A stretch of 49,223 nucleotides of DNA from an uncultured Verrucomicrobia subdivision 3 bacterium (GCA_903842235.1 CAIMLG010000279.1:1-49223); one strand, 5' to 3'; counted from the stretch's first letter, positions 1-9,367 are shown. The notes: a model not told the origin generated them from the sequence alone. Numbers and translations: made by a program.

Positions 1-1
1 C

Positions 2-97
2 GACCGGGCGCACGATCAAGCAACGGGAATGATCTACCGCACGTTCGCCGATGCCAACCGGGTGGTGACCGTTGCCTTCACCCGGACTCCGAAATAG
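2..97 (+). CDS. C-terminal end of an unidentified protein (5' end outside window)
   Basis: An open frame runs from the left edge to a TAG at 95-97 and gives 31 residues ending in TRTPK. The family cannot be recognised from so short a tail. It reads toward the 1849-residue minus-strand gene, so the two genes are convergent. The inverted repeat at 102-127 follows directly and may help end its transcript. That the frame is coding is inferred only from its being open up to the edge. Confidence 0.4.
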   Translation, partial: DRAHDQATGMIYRTFADANRVVTVAFTRTPK

Positions 98-101
98 GAA
101 T

Positions 102-127
102 GGCGGCGGTTGGAAAGCGACGCCGCC
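102..127. repeat. Inverted repeat after the partial gene
   Basis: Seven-base perfect arms GGCGGCG (102-108) and CGCCGCC (121-127) are separated by 12 bases. No T-run follows, so it is not a classical intrinsic terminator. It lies next to the dispersed repeat at 136-180 and may belong to the same repeat unit. Confidence 0.45.
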
Positions 128-135
128 GTTGTGCG

Positions 136-180
136 ACGCAAAGCGGCGCTGAAGCACACGCAGTCCAAACGCTGGCGCGA
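136..180 (+). repeat. Dispersed intergenic repeat, copy 1
   Basis: About 45 bases closely match 9196-9241 and include the shared core GCAGTCCAAACGCTGGCGCG (ACAGTCCAAACG... in the other copy). Both copies lie in intergenic DNA. In this copy the flanking arms are degenerate, while copy 2 keeps perfect 13-bp arms. It is probably a non-autonomous REP- or MITE-like palindromic element. Confidence 0.7.
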
Positions 181-225
181 TCGCGAGAGCGCGCGGCCGT
201 CACCGTTTTCGCTGGAGGCAATGGT

Positions 226-259
226 AATAACAAAAGGGACGCCTCCGAAGAGGCGTCCC
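226..259 (-). terminator. Rho-independent terminator of the beta-repeat protein gene
   Basis: A perfect 10-bp stem (GGGACGCCTC at 236-245, GAGGCGTCCC at 250-259) closes a CGAA/TTCG loop. Read on the minus strand it is followed by TTTTGTTATT. It sits about 28 bp past the stop of the minus-strand gene that ends at 287. Confidence 0.9.
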
Positions 260-286
260 GTGTTAATGATATGTTCCAGTCCCGGA

Positions 287-3200
287 CTACGGAGTCAGGA
301 TGTCGAAGAAGCGATTGGTCTCGCTCGTAATCGGGATGATGTTGGTCAAGGTGCCGAGCGCACTGAAGACGCCCGTGCTGTTGGTCGGCCACGACGCCAG
401 CGGCAGGAGCAGGTTCGTGCTGGTCACCAAGGAATAGGTGCCACCGGCTTTGCCACCCGAGGCCGTCAGGGTCAGGTTGCCCCCCGACACGGTGGGCCCA
501 TTCATGGTGATCGGGGGCATCGGGGCGATGGTCAATTCACCCGTGAGGTAATTAAACGTGCCACTGCCCGCCGGCAGAATCGTCACGGAGGTGAAGGTGC
601 CAGTGTGGCTGGCCGCGTTAAACAGCTTGAAGACGCCACCCGCCGGCAGAATGGTGGGGCTGGTATTGCTCACCACCAAGGCGCCGTTGTAGTTAAGCGT
701 CGTCACGCCCGTCACCAAGTCGCAGTTCGTCACCCCGCTGAAGAGGCTGATCTCGACATAGGTGGTGCTCAGCGCCGACAAGGTCAGGTTGCTGTTGAGG
801 GTCAGGGTGCCGATGCCGCCCACGCCCGGTGACAGGGTCGCATTATTCGCGACCGTGACCGGCGCAATCAGGGTGCCCGTGCCGCCCAACCCACCGGCGT
901 TGACATTGACCATGCCGGTGAAGGTGCTGGTGCCGTTGAGACGCAGGATGCCCGCGCCGATCTTGGTCAGACCACCGTTACCACCGCCATCCAACAAGGC
1001 CTGGCCGATGTTGAACGTGTTGCCGGCGGAATCCACCGTCAAGCCACCACTCTGGATGGTGGCGCTCGTGAGCCCGTTCAGGAACACGTTTTGCACCACT
1101 CCGCCGCCGGCCTTCAGCGTGCCGCCGTTGAAGTTGATGACGCCCACCCCCGCACCGCGATAGATTTGCGGGACGGTCAAGGTGCCACCGTTGAGGTTCA
1201 ACGTGCCGTTGCCGAGGTTGGCACCGCCGGAGTTTTCACCCATCTGCATAAGACCCGCCGAGGTGACTTGCGCGGTGCCGCTAATATTCAGCGTGCCCTT
1301 ACCGCCCGAGCCGACGATGAAGCGGTTGCCGGGAGTGAGCATGGAGAACGTGCCGGCAGAGATGTTCATCACACCAACGGCATTGGAGTTGTTACGACCA
1401 ATCGCAATCCAGTTGGTGAAGATGGCGTTGCCACCGGTCTGATTCCAAGTGCCGATGCCTTGTTCGGCGACCCACAGTTCGCTGCTGCCGGTGATCTGAC
1501 CACCGGAAAGATTCACAATACCCACAGCGTTGATGTTCCGGCCGACGTGGAGTTGGTTGCGAGAATTGTAGGTGCCGCCCGAAACATTCAAGGTACCCAG
1601 GGTGCCGCCGGAATTGCCACAGTAAGTGTTCGGACCATTGACATACGCACTGTCTTGAACGGTCACCGTGCCCGTGCTGGTGCCAGTGTCGGTGATGTTA
1701 AAGTCGTTTCCGGAATAGACATTGGCGGAATCTTTGGCCGTCAGGCTGCCGTTGCCGCCATTGCCGTTTCCAATGGAGAACCACTGATTGTCATACAGCC
1801 GCCCATTGCCCGCCACCACGATGGAGCCGACACCGCCGGAGCGGCCGACTTCAATGCGGTTCACGGAACCGAACGAGGCAGTATTGGTAATGAGGATCAA
1901 GCCGACCGTGCCTGTTCCGGTCATCAGATTGACATCACCTTTGTTGGTCATCATGGCACTATCCCTGAGGATCAGAGTGGCGAAGGATCCATTACCGCCG
2001 GCCATGGCCATTGAGCCATTGGTCTGCAACGAGCTGTCCCGGAGCGTGTAGATGGAGGTCGAACCACCACTTTCAGCGAGGTTGAAAGCCCCACCATTCG
2101 CGACCACGGACAGGCCGTCCACCGTCATCTCCTGATGGGCGAGGTTGGGTAAACCATTGGCGTAACCGAGCGAGATGTTGCCGACGTTAAACTGCGAGTT
2201 ATGGATAGCCACCGTAGAGGTGTTGTTAATATTGCCATTGCCACGGCCCACGCCGATCCAGTTATTCAGATTCCAGACGGTGTTGCTGATGACGAGCGAG
2301 GCGCCATAATTAGTGCCACCGCCGACCCAAAGTTCACCGGCCGCCTGATTGGTCTGGAGGTTGGAACCATTGAACAGAACCTGGCCTTGCACCACATGGT
2401 AGCCCGGTTGAACCGCGCTGCCGGGGAACACATTCAGGCCCGCCCGGGCGAGCGTCAATTGCGCCGGTCCGGTTTTTTGGAGTTTGCGATTGCCCAAGGC
2501 GTTGGTGGTTTGGATTTCACCGGTCAAGGTCAAATCGCTTTGCACATTAAGGATGGCGTTGGTGCCTTGCAGATAGATGCCGCGGTCGGTGGATCCCCCG
2601 GGTGCCCCTGCATAGCTGAAGGTGCTGTCTTGAAGCACCAGGTTGGTCGGATTAGCGGTCGCCGCACCGATCGCACTGTTGACGCCGCCATTGGCCACAT
2701 TGCTGACCACCAAGGTGCCGCCACCATTGATGACGGTGGGGCCGGTGTAGCTGTTGACATTGCCGATGATGGCGGTGCCGGTGGCCTGCTTGGTCACGGG
2801 AATATTTCCGGTGATGCTGCCGGAACCGACTAGGGTGTAGAGCTTGGTGTTGTTGTTGAAGGTGACAGAAACCGGGGCCACTGTGGCCGTCAGATTCACC
2901 GTGGTGGTGCCGGTGGCATTATCATCAAACAGCACCGGTTTGCCATTGCTATAAGGCGTCAAGGCCAGCGTGCCCAAGTCGAACCAATCCAGATTGGAGC
3001 CGAAGCTCCAAACCCCGGTGGCCGCACCATCCCAACGCGGGGCGCCGGCACTGGTGACAACGAGTTCCAACACATTGCCAGCCAACGCCAAGCTCGCGAC
3101 CACCCCGGCAGGCAGAGTGCCCAATTGATAATTCGGAGCCCCCACCAACGTGGTGTATTGCATCAGCGGAATCGTGCCGACAGCGACCACGGACGAGGCC

Positions 3201-5836
3201 ACATTGATAAGGTTGGTGCCGTTCGAGGTGAAGGTGCCAACCACCAACGGCGCGAAGCCGGTAGCCGGGTTGCCAAAGCTCCCCAAGTCGAAGTTCAAAA
3301 CATTGGTGGGACCGGACAAGGTCAGATTCGGAACCGAGAGTTGGGAATTCAGCGCTCCAACCACCCGGACCCCGTAGCCAGAACCATTGTTGTTCACCGT
3401 GACGCCACCGGCGCCGGTCTGGGCGGTGGTGGTCATCAAAGCGCCCCCGTTGACCACCGTCGAACCGGCATACCAGTTGGCCCCGGAGAGAATCAGCGTG
3501 CCGTTGCCATTCTTGGTCAAACCGCCGCTATTGTCTTCAATCCCGTTCATGGTCGGAAGACCCTGGGCGATGGTGAGGTTGTAGCCCTGCGAATCAATGG
3601 TGATACCGCCCGCTTTGACATTCACCAGCTGGATATCATGCAGGAAGTTGGCATTGTCGGCCGTGGCCCGCAAGGTGCCACCGTTCAGGCTGAGCTGGCT
3701 GATGAGGGCCGGATTACCGGTGGTCAGTTCCTGCAACGTCATGATACCACCGTTCAAGTTGAGTTGGCTGCTGAGTGGAATGCCATTGGCCGATATGATT
3801 TGAACCAAGCCCAAGTAAGCTTCGCCAGCATTCATGTTCCATACGCCCTTGCCACCCGTGCCATTGCCAATCCACGTGGCAGACTGGACGTTCGTAATGA
3901 CCCCGCCCCATTGATTAATGGTGCCAGTGCCGCCATCCGCCACGATGAAAACATTATTATTGTTATTGCCGCCCGTTTTCGTGATGGCGCCGTTGGTCAA
4001 GTTGAGCACGCTGACGGTGGAACCACCGCGGCCAACCACGAACCAGTTGTTGCCGGAAATGGAACCGCCGTTCATGTTATAGGTGGCATTGCCGCCGCTA
4101 TCGCCGATCCAGGTCTCGCCATTCACGGTAATGGAACCGGCGGCCTGATTGAGGATACCCGTCGAGCCACCATTCAGGCCAACGCCGAAATTGCCGCCGC
4201 CCGTTTTGTTGACCGTGCCCCCGGTCATGTTCATGGTGCCAGCGCCACCCGCACGACCGACGCAGAACCAGTTGTTGACCGTGATCGCGCCAGTGCTGCT
4301 GAGATTATACGTGGCGTTGCCCGGCGCATTTTCCGGGCACCAGAATTCCCCTTGGGAGGTGATGACGCCGCCGCTTTGATTCAACACGCCCACCGCCGGG
4401 GTGCCGAGGTTGTTAAAGCCCGTGGCAACCACGAGATTGCCGCCGCCATCCTGATTCAAGGCGCCGCCCGTCATGTTGAAGATACCGCTGCCGCTGCTGC
4501 GCGCGAAGGCGATGAAATTGTGGACGTCAATGGTGCCGCCACTCAGATTATACTCACCATGGCCCACGTTGCCGACGAACATCTGGCCCGCGCCGTTGAT
4601 GACGACGGCGCCGGCAGCTTGATTGACCACCGAGGTAACGGATTGGGAAACGTAAACCGGCGCGCCGATTTCGACGACCATGTCTTCATTATAGCCGGTG
4701 ACCGCGATCGGGCTGAACCCGGAACCGGTGGAACCGCTGAGCGCCATGATGCAGGAACGGCCGGTGCCATCAATGTAGCCAAAATCAATACTCGTCACCG
4801 CACTGCTCGGATTGGACAAGGTGATGTCCTCCGAGAACAGGCGCGGGAAGTTGCCGGCCCCATTGATGTTGAAATTGAATCCGAGGGCGTCCACCCGACC
4901 GCCGGCGCTCACCGCATTGGTGGCGGCATTGAGGGCGTTGGTGACGGCAAACCAGTCATAAATCACGATGGTGCCCGCCTGGGTCGAGGCGTCGGCATAA
5001 TGAATGGTGTAGTTGTTAGTGGCTGGGCCATCCGCTGAACTACTCAGGATGGACAGCGCCGTATAAGCCGCCGGCGTGCTCAGCGTAATTGTGGCCGTCA
5101 ATTCATTGGTCGCAATGTAAAAGACGTTGCTGGCCGCATAGCTTGCCGTGACAAAGCTGTGATCCGGCTGGGTCACGCTCGTAAACGGAATCCCCGCGGT
5201 CGGCAGCCCCAGCGCCAGATTGGGCCCATAAAAACCCTGTTCAAACCAAGTAAAACCGCCCTTGGCTTTGCCGCCATCCATGGTGGCCGTAATGGCCGAC
5301 GAGGTGGGGACGCCTTCGACACCAAAGTTGGCGGCGAAATTGCCATAGCCCGTAATGGTGCCCCCATTGATATTCAGGGTGCCGGTGCCGAATTCACCCA
5401 CGTTGAACATACCGTTGGTATAATCAATCGTGCCGTTATTAATGGTGTAAACCCCCACGTCGCCCGCCGCGACCCCCAAACGGACCGAGGTAATGAAACT
5501 GGAGCCAACATTGGTCCCGCTCAACTTCACGGTTTGGCCATTCTGTTCAAACGCGCCGCTGCCCCCGTGACCGGCAATGATTTGGTTCACCGACCAGTCG
5601 GGGTCGCCCGAATTGATCTGCACCACATTGTTCGTGGTGTTGTTGTTGATGGCTTTGTCGCTGCCGCCGGGAACAAGGCCACCGCTCCAATCCGCAGCAT
5701 TCGTATAACTAGCCGTGGCACCGTTCCAACTGATGTCGGCGGCGGACGTGGTGATTTTTGAAGCCGCCAGCAGGGCGAGCATCAAAATACTCGCCTTGGA
5801 GATGCAAGTGAGTTTTGTGGTCGAGGGTTTTTTCAT
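287..5836 (-). CDS. Giant exported beta-strand-repeat (autotransporter-associated repeat) protein
   Basis: This is a 1849-residue exported surface or extracellular protein. Residues 1-33 form a signal peptide (basic MKKPSTTK start, hydrophobic core, cleavage near TSA-A). The rest is very rich in Gly, Asn and Thr and made of short degenerate beta-helical repeats of the type MTGGTVNKTGG, WIGDSGG and NQ.GG. Clear autotransporter-associated repeats of the form GGLTK.G.G.L.L.G...Y.G...V occur near residues 790, 1035 and 1640. No C-terminal autotransporter barrel is visible. Instead the tail (roughly the last 60 residues) has STNL....W.....NRFFDI, a form common on Verrucomicrobiota secreted proteins. 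The ATG at 5836 starts the signal peptide; no clear Shine-Dalgarno is seen. A strong terminator follows at 226-259 and a shared 24-bp element lies 114 bp upstream. Substrate and partners are unknown; adhesion or a structural role is inferred. Confidence 0.9.
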   Translation of the reverse strand: MKKPSTTKLTCISKASILMLALLAASKITTSAADISWNGATASYTNAADWSGGLVPGGSDKAINNNTTNNVVQINSGDPDWSVNQIIAGHGGSGAFEQNGQTVKLSGTNVGSSFITSVRLGVAAGDVGVYTINNGTIDYTNGMFNVGEFGTGTLNINGGTITGYGNFAANFGVEGVPTSSAITATMDGGKAKGGFTWFEQGFYGPNLALGLPTAGIPFTSVTQPDHSFVTASYAASNVFYIATNELTATITLSTPAAYTALSILSSSADGPATNNYTIHYADASTQAGTIVIYDWFAVTNALNAATNAVSAGGRVDALGFNFNINGAGNFPRLFSEDITLSNPSSAVTSIDFGYIDGTGRSCIMALSGSTGSGFSPIAVTGYNEDMVVEIGAPVYVSQSVTSVVNQAAGAVVINGAGQMFVGNVGHGEYNLSGGTIDVHNFIAFARSSGSGIFNMTGGALNQDGGGNLVVATGFNNLGTPAVGVLNQSGGVITSQGEFWCPENAPGNATYNLSSTGAITVNNWFCVGRAGGAGTMNMTGGTVNKTGGGNFGVGLNGGSTGILNQAAGSITVNGETWIGDSGGNATYNMNGGSISGNNWFVVGRGGSTVSVLNLTNGAITKTGGNNNNNVFIVADGGTGTINQWGGVITNVQSATWIGNGTGGKGVWNMNAGEAYLGLVQIISANGIPLSSQLNLNGGIMTLQELTTGNPALISQLSLNGGTLRATADNANFLHDIQLVNVKAGGITIDSQGYNLTIAQGLPTMNGIEDNSGGLTKNGNGTLILSGANWYAGSTVVNGGALMTTTAQTGAGGVTVNNNGSGYGVRVVGALNSQLSVPNLTLSGPTNVLNFDLGSFGNPATGFAPLVVGTFTSNGTNLINVASSVVAVGTIPLMQYTTLVGAPNYQLGTLPAGVVASLALAGNVLELVVTSAGAPRWDGAATGVWSFGSNLDWFDLGTLALTPYSNGKPVLFDDNATGTTTVNLTATVAPVSVTFNNNTKLYTLVGSGSITGNIPVTKQATGTAIIGNVNSYTGPTVINGGGTLVVSNVANGGVNSAIGAATANPTNLVLQDSTFSYAGAPGGSTDRGIYLQGTNAILNVQSDLTLTGEIQTTNALGNRKLQKTGPAQLTLARAGLNVFPGSAVQPGYHVVQGQVLFNGSNLQTNQAAGELWVGGGTNYGASLVISNTVWNLNNWIGVGRGNGNINNTSTVAIHNSQFNVGNISLGYANGLPNLAHQEMTVDGLSVVANGGAFNLAESGGSTSIYTLRDSSLQTNGSMAMAGGNGSFATLILRDSAMMTNKGDVNLMTGTGTVGLILITNTASFGSVNRIEVGRSGGVGSIVVAGNGRLYDNQWFSIGNGNGGNGSLTAKDSANVYSGNDFNITDTGTSTGTVTVQDSAYVNGPNTYCGNSGGTLGTLNVSGGTYNSRNQLHVGRNINAVGIVNLSGGQITGSSELWVAEQGIGTWNQTGGNAIFTNWIAIGRNNSNAVGVMNISAGTFSMLTPGNRFIVGSGGKGTLNISGTAQVTSAGLMQMGENSGGANLGNGTLNLNGGTLTVPQIYRGAGVGVINFNGGTLKAGGGVVQNVFLNGLTSATIQSGGLTVDSAGNTFNIGQALLDGGGNGGLTKIGAGILRLNGTSTFTGMVNVNAGGLGGTGTLIAPVTVANNATLSPGVGGIGTLTLNSNLTLSALSTTYVEISLFSGVTNCDLVTGVTTLNYNGALVVSNTSPTILPAGGVFKLFNAASHTGTFTSVTILPAGSGTFNYLTGELTIAPMPPITMNGPTVSGGNLTLTASGGKAGGTYSLVTSTNLLLPLASWPTNSTGVFSALGTLTNIIPITSETNRFFDILTP

Positions 5837-5950
5837 TTGGTTCTATTTGGTTTTGATACGATTCAACTCCCGAAACAAACCGCGCCCATGTGGTTTAGAG
5901 AACAGCTTGCTTCTGGATACTAAAGCCACTGTAATTCACTTTATAAAACT

Positions 5951-5974
5951 GTCATGTGGCATGAAATGGCCACA
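5951..5974 (-). promoter_or_regulatory. Shared 24-bp palindromic element, copy A (upstream of beta-repeat protein)
   Basis: Read on the minus strand it has arms TGTGGC and GCCACA, 8 bases apart, then TGAC. All 24 bases are identical to 44111-44134 and 22 of 24 match 46084-46107. It lies 114 bp before the start at 5836, in the same orientation relative to the gene as the other two copies. Operator or promoter function is inferred from position and conservation. Confidence 0.75.
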
Positions 5975-6091
5975 ATCAGCCCAAAAAACCAACAGAAACT
6001 GCCCAATGCCATTGGACAACAGCAGCTTAGTTGTTGTTCTGGCAGCGCTTTCAGGATAAATAATCAGAAACAAAGTCTATTCTCAACCCAA

Positions 6092-6118
6092 CCAGTCTGG
6101 ATCCGCTTCCCAGACTGG
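6092..6118. repeat. Perfect 9-bp inverted repeat in the 5837-6238 intergenic region
   Basis: Arms CCAGTCTGG (6092-6100) and CCAGACTGG (6110-6118) flank a 9-base loop with no T-run. Apart from this, the 24-bp element at 5951-5974 and the terminator at 6239-6263, I see nothing in the 400 bp between 5837 and 6238. Confidence 0.5.
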
Positions 6119-6238
6119 CGATAAGGATGAGAATGCGGCGATTACAACCGCTGCCACCGCAAACCGGGAACAAAAATACGCCTCCACCCATCAAAACGAA
6201 CAACACCGATTCCTCAAATTTTCGCCGCGGTCACCCAT

Positions 6239-6263
6239 AAAAAAGCGCCCGCAAAGGGGCGCT
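6239..6263 (-). terminator. Rho-independent terminator of the NrfJ-like gene
   Basis: A 7-bp stem (AGCGCCC at 6244-6250, GGGCGCT at 6257-6263) is followed on the minus strand by a run of six Ts. It lies about 31 bp beyond the stop at 6295. Confidence 0.85.
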
Positions 6264-6294
6264 GGAAGCTAAACTGCAACCCATTAAGGTGGCG

Positions 6295-7068
6295 TTATTC
6301 CACGACAACTTGGGCATCCTCGATGATGACGGCGTATTTGTAGCCGGAACCAAAGTCACGATCCACCCCCACCTTGCCGGAAACCAGCACGGTATCCCCC
6401 ACCTTGGCGGCGGTGCTGGTGGTGACGGTGAGATCATTGCCGCCTTCGCTGCCGGAACCATCGCGGATATGCAGCCAATTCTTACCCATGACGCCCCCGT
6501 TATACTTGACGACTTTGCCGCGCACCGAAACCGGTTTACCGCTGAGTTTCACCCGGTCAGCGTTGATGGCTCCCACGGTTTTTCCGCCTTTCACCGGCTT
6601 AATCCCCGTTAATTCCACCGTGGGCTTGGCGGCCGCGGCACCGATGGCCGGATGGCCCGGAGGCAGATTCGTGACGGCCGCCGCCGCGCCACCGATCGGC
6701 GGATGTCCCGGGGGCAGCCCCATGGCTGAAGCGGGCGGGGCACTCGGAGCGCCGACCACGGAAGCCCGACCGGCAAAATAGATCAGCGCAAAATCACGAT
6801 TCATTGACTTGCTGTGATAATTGTCCATGAGCATGCCCGATTCCACGGTCACGGTATCCCCTACGGTCACGGGGAACTGCGGGACCGCCGCCCAATTTTT
6901 TGCTTTGCCGGTATCCACCAAGACATAGGTGTAAGTGGCGGCGTTGGTGGTTTCCAAAACTTTACCGGTGAACGTCTGCGGGGCAAAAGCATCCGCCGCC
7001 GGCTGATCAGCAGCCCGCAGTGACAGAACGGCCGAAATCAAGCAAGCCGACAGGACAATGGTTTTCAT
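6295..7068 (-). CDS. NrfJ-like exported OB-fold protein
   Basis: This 257-residue exported protein has a Sec signal peptide (residues 1 to about 20, ending LRAAD). The first domain (about 30-110) carries the GKVLET..A.YTYVLV, WAAVP and GMLMDNYHSKSMNR signatures of NrfJ-like proteins found near multiheme cytochrome genes. A linker holds two GLPPGHPPIG-type repeats. A second OB-fold domain (about 150-257) has GKPVSVRGKVVKYN, GKNWLHIRDGSG and DFGSGYKYAVIIEDA. It is transcribed with, and 137 bp downstream of, the nine-heme CbcL-like gene. Family membership is clear, but the biochemical role is not settled; a periplasmic accessory to cytochrome maturation or electron transfer is inferred. The AT-rich leader (TTTTTAATATT type) just before the ATG has no visible Shine-Dalgarno. 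Confidence 0.85.
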   Translation of the reverse strand: MKTIVLSACLISAVLSLRAADQPAADAFAPQTFTGKVLETTNAATYTYVLVDTGKAKNWAAVPQFPVTVGDTVTVESGMLMDNYHSKSMNRDFALIYFAGRASVVGAPSAPPASAMGLPPGHPPIGGAAAAVTNLPPGHPAIGAAAAKPTVELTGIKPVKGGKTVGAINADRVKLSGKPVSVRGKVVKYNGGVMGKNWLHIRDGSGSEGGNDLTVTTSTAAKVGDTVLVSGKVGVDRDFGSGYKYAVIIEDAQVVVE

Positions 7069-7205
7069 TTTAATATTTTTTGCTCGGCGGCAACTGAATT
7101 ACATGGTTTTGTGCGCCACCCAAGTGCCGACGTGGAAATTCTACGTTACGAGACGGATAATGGCAATTCGACAAACTAAAGTTTATTTCCAGGGTTGATT
7201 CAGCC

Positions 7206-8924
7206 TCAAATTTCCTTGCCCGATTCCACCTCGCCCGGCGGATCGACCCGCGGCTCTTCCTCGGCCCGTTCCAACGGATGCTCATGGGCTTGGAATTCCT
7301 CCGAGATGCGCCCGTCGAGACAGGCGGTGTTCAAGGGATAAACTTCCGGATCAAAAATAACGTGGTAGAAATGCCAGACAATGATGGCCAAACACGCCAG
7401 CACCGCCTCGTAATAATGAATCGTCGTGGATACCATCACCACCCAGCGCGGCAACCACTGGGTCACGTCAATCTTGAGCCAGATGGCGATGCCGGTGACG
7501 CCCATGATGATGGTGCCCCAGACCACGGCCCAATATTCCATTTTCTCCGCGTAGCCAAAGCGGCTGATTTTCGGCTTTTGTTTGGTTATTCCCGTCAGGT
7601 AACGCACGGCCTGCCACACGTCCGCCAGGTCCTTCTTCACCGGGAATAAATCCCTCACCAGTTTCCGGCCATCGCGGGTGCTCAAGATATAAACCAGATG
7701 ATAAGCGCCAACGACCAGCATGATGATGCCCGCCACCCGATGCGACCAGCGGCGGAAGGGCTCGTTGGAACCCAGCACTCTGGCCAGCCACGAATCGGGA
7801 AATTTCAGCGCAAAGCCCGTGATGGCCAGCACGATGAAACTCGTCGCCAGCACGACATGCTGCCAACGCTGCGAACGACTCATCCGCACCACGGGGCGCT
7901 CGGTCATGCGCAACCGGGCGGCCGTCTTCTTGATGAACAAAATCCCATTGTGCGCCAGCATGCCACCAATCGTGGCGACGATGAGAAAGAGGTAAATATT
8001 CCGCACCCAATGATTCAACTGGCTGCCAAAGTCCACGCCCCCGGCCTGACCGTCGGCGGCGACGTGAATTTTGCCTTGCGAAAATTCCGTGTTGGCCCCC
8101 GGATGACACTTGCCGCAGGTCGTCACGAGATTCACCTTGCTGACGGTGGAATTCGTATCCGTGGAGGGCAGAATCTTGTGATAGCTATGGCAGCTCGCGC
8201 AGTTGGCCGCCACGGTGGAACCGTATTGCGCCGCCAAGCCGTGGTAGCTGTCGAAAAAGGTTTTCACCCGGTCAGCGGGCAGATTGTAACGGGTGTTCAT
8301 CCGCTCGGAAGCGTGACAACGGCTACAAACATCCTCGGAAATGGCCCGGGTCGAAGTGGCTTTCAGCGAGCGAATCTGGTGCTCGTAATGGCAGCCGGTG
8401 CAAGTTGGCGCATCGTGCGAACCCGCCAAAACCGCCTTGCCATGCACACTGACCTGCCAGTCGCGGGTTTCCCGGTCGTGACACGCGCCGCAGGTTTCCG
8501 CCTGCCGCTCGAAATACAGCGGCGACGCGGGCGAACGATCGGAAATAATCTCGTGCGAATCATGACAATCCCGGCACGTGGCGGCGTCGTTGTGCCCAGC
8601 CTTCAGAGCCAGACCGTGAACACTGGCATTGAAGCTCTCCGTCTGCCGCTGATGGCAAAGAGCACAATTCACCGGTGCCACCGGCTTATTGTCATCCGGA
8701 TGCTTGCCCGTGACCTCCACGTGGCAACTGACGCAGTCATTGGTCTTATGCGCTGAGAGCTTCAGCTTGGCCGCATCCACAAACAGGGAGAGCGCATTGC
8801 CGGCGGCGTTGGTCTTGAAGAGCGTATTGTCGGCATGGCATTCCAGACAGTCGCTATTCTTCACCCCGGCAAACGTGACCGCAGCGGGCAACAGAAGAAC
8901 GGCAGCCAACAGAAATCGAATCAT
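7206..8924 (-). CDS. CbcL-like fusion: nine-heme cytochrome c plus membrane cytochrome b561
   Basis: An exported N-terminal domain (signal peptide to about residue 20) carries nine CXXCH motifs (CLECH, CVSCH, CALCH, CRDCH, CGACH, CTGCH, CSRCH, CASCH, CGKCH). It is followed by about five membrane segments of the HydC/FdnI/cytochrome b561 type, with histidines suited to ligating two b hemes (MLAHNG, WQHVVLA, WSHRVAG, TTIHYYEA, WHFYHVIF). The order and heme count match Geobacter CbcL, an inner-membrane quinol dehydrogenase that passes electrons to periplasmic cytochromes during metal reduction. Oxidation of menaquinol is therefore the inferred role. A GTG at 8930 is also in frame; the ATG at 8924 was chosen because MIRFLL begins a normal signal peptide. 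The gene is followed by an NrfJ-like gene. The substrate side has not been shown. Confidence 0.88.
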   Translation of the reverse strand: MIRFLLAAVLLLPAAVTFAGVKNSDCLECHADNTLFKTNAAGNALSLFVDAAKLKLSAHKTNDCVSCHVEVTGKHPDDNKPVAPVNCALCHQRQTESFNASVHGLALKAGHNDAATCRDCHDSHEIISDRSPASPLYFERQAETCGACHDRETRDWQVSVHGKAVLAGSHDAPTCTGCHYEHQIRSLKATSTRAISEDVCSRCHASERMNTRYNLPADRVKTFFDSYHGLAAQYGSTVAANCASCHSYHKILPSTDTNSTVSKVNLVTTCGKCHPGANTEFSQGKIHVAADGQAGGVDFGSQLNHWVRNIYLFLIVATIGGMLAHNGILFIKKTAARLRMTERPVVRMSRSQRWQHVVLATSFIVLAITGFALKFPDSWLARVLGSNEPFRRWSHRVAGIIMLVVGAYHLVYILSTRDGRKLVRDLFPVKKDLADVWQAVRYLTGITKQKPKISRFGYAEKMEYWAVVWGTIIMGVTGIAIWLKIDVTQWLPRWVVMVSTTIHYYEAVLACLAIIVWHFYHVIFDPEVYPLNTACLDGRISEEFQAHEHPLERAEEEPRVDPPGEVESGKEI

Positions 8925-9058
8925 TTTCACGGTGAAAGTTTCGCAATTCTAATGGCATTAGGCTCAACCTCACTTGCCAATGATTCGTCAATATTTGAGG
9001 TCAGCCCCCGACCGCCAACCCACCACCCCTGCCCCGCCGACCGACCGCTCCGGCCATT

Positions 9059-9086
9059 GGGTGGGGCGAGCGTCCCCGCGAGCCGG
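9059..9086 (+). repeat. Dispersed GGTGGGGCGAGC repeat, copy 1
   Basis: The GC-rich unit GGTGGGGCGAGCGTCC followed by CGCGAGCCGG recurs in inverse orientation at 9368-9396 and again inside the LuxE-like gene at 29561-29590. Here it stands in the gene-free stretch 8940-9476 with the palindromic element at 9193-9255. I see no gene in that stretch. Confidence 0.7.
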
Positions 9087-9192
9087 ACCGCAACGCCGCC
9101 AGCTCCGCCTCCCCGGGGAGTTCATATCGGCGAGTTAAACCCGAATTCCGAACTGGAAGCGGCAACCAATCCGAGGAAGCCGGTGATGACCG

Positions 9193-9255
9193 GGCGGCAC
9201 AAAGCGGTGCTGAAGCACAGACAGTCCAAACGCTGGCGCGAAGCTTTGTGCCGCC
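9193..9255 (+). repeat. Dispersed palindromic element, copy 2
   Basis: Perfect 13-bp arms (GGCGGCACAAAGC at 9193-9205, GCTTTGTGCCGCC at 9243-9255) enclose a 37-base core that is nearly the same as 146-180. The shape is that of a hairpin-forming REP/MITE-like repeat. It is flanked by an inverted pair of the GGTGGGGCGAGC unit. Confidence 0.75.
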
Positions 9256-9367
9256 ACCCCAATGCGGAGCGATTGGACGGCGGGCGATTGATCGCCGTTA
9301 TAGGACGACGGACTTGAAAAAAACGTGTTTATCCAGCGTGTCCAGCGGAATTGGCCGGCGGTGTCCT

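Noticed and set aside
287..480. C-terminal autotransporter barrel on the giant beta-repeat protein
   Set aside because: The last 300 residues show no alternating barrel strands ending in Phe; the tail is the short W...FFDI type.
3125..5038. Long plus-strand open frame (637 codons) and others inside 287-5836
   Set aside because: They lie antisense to the repeat-rich, high-GC gene, have low-complexity His/Arg/Ala composition and no motif. They are shadows of the real gene.
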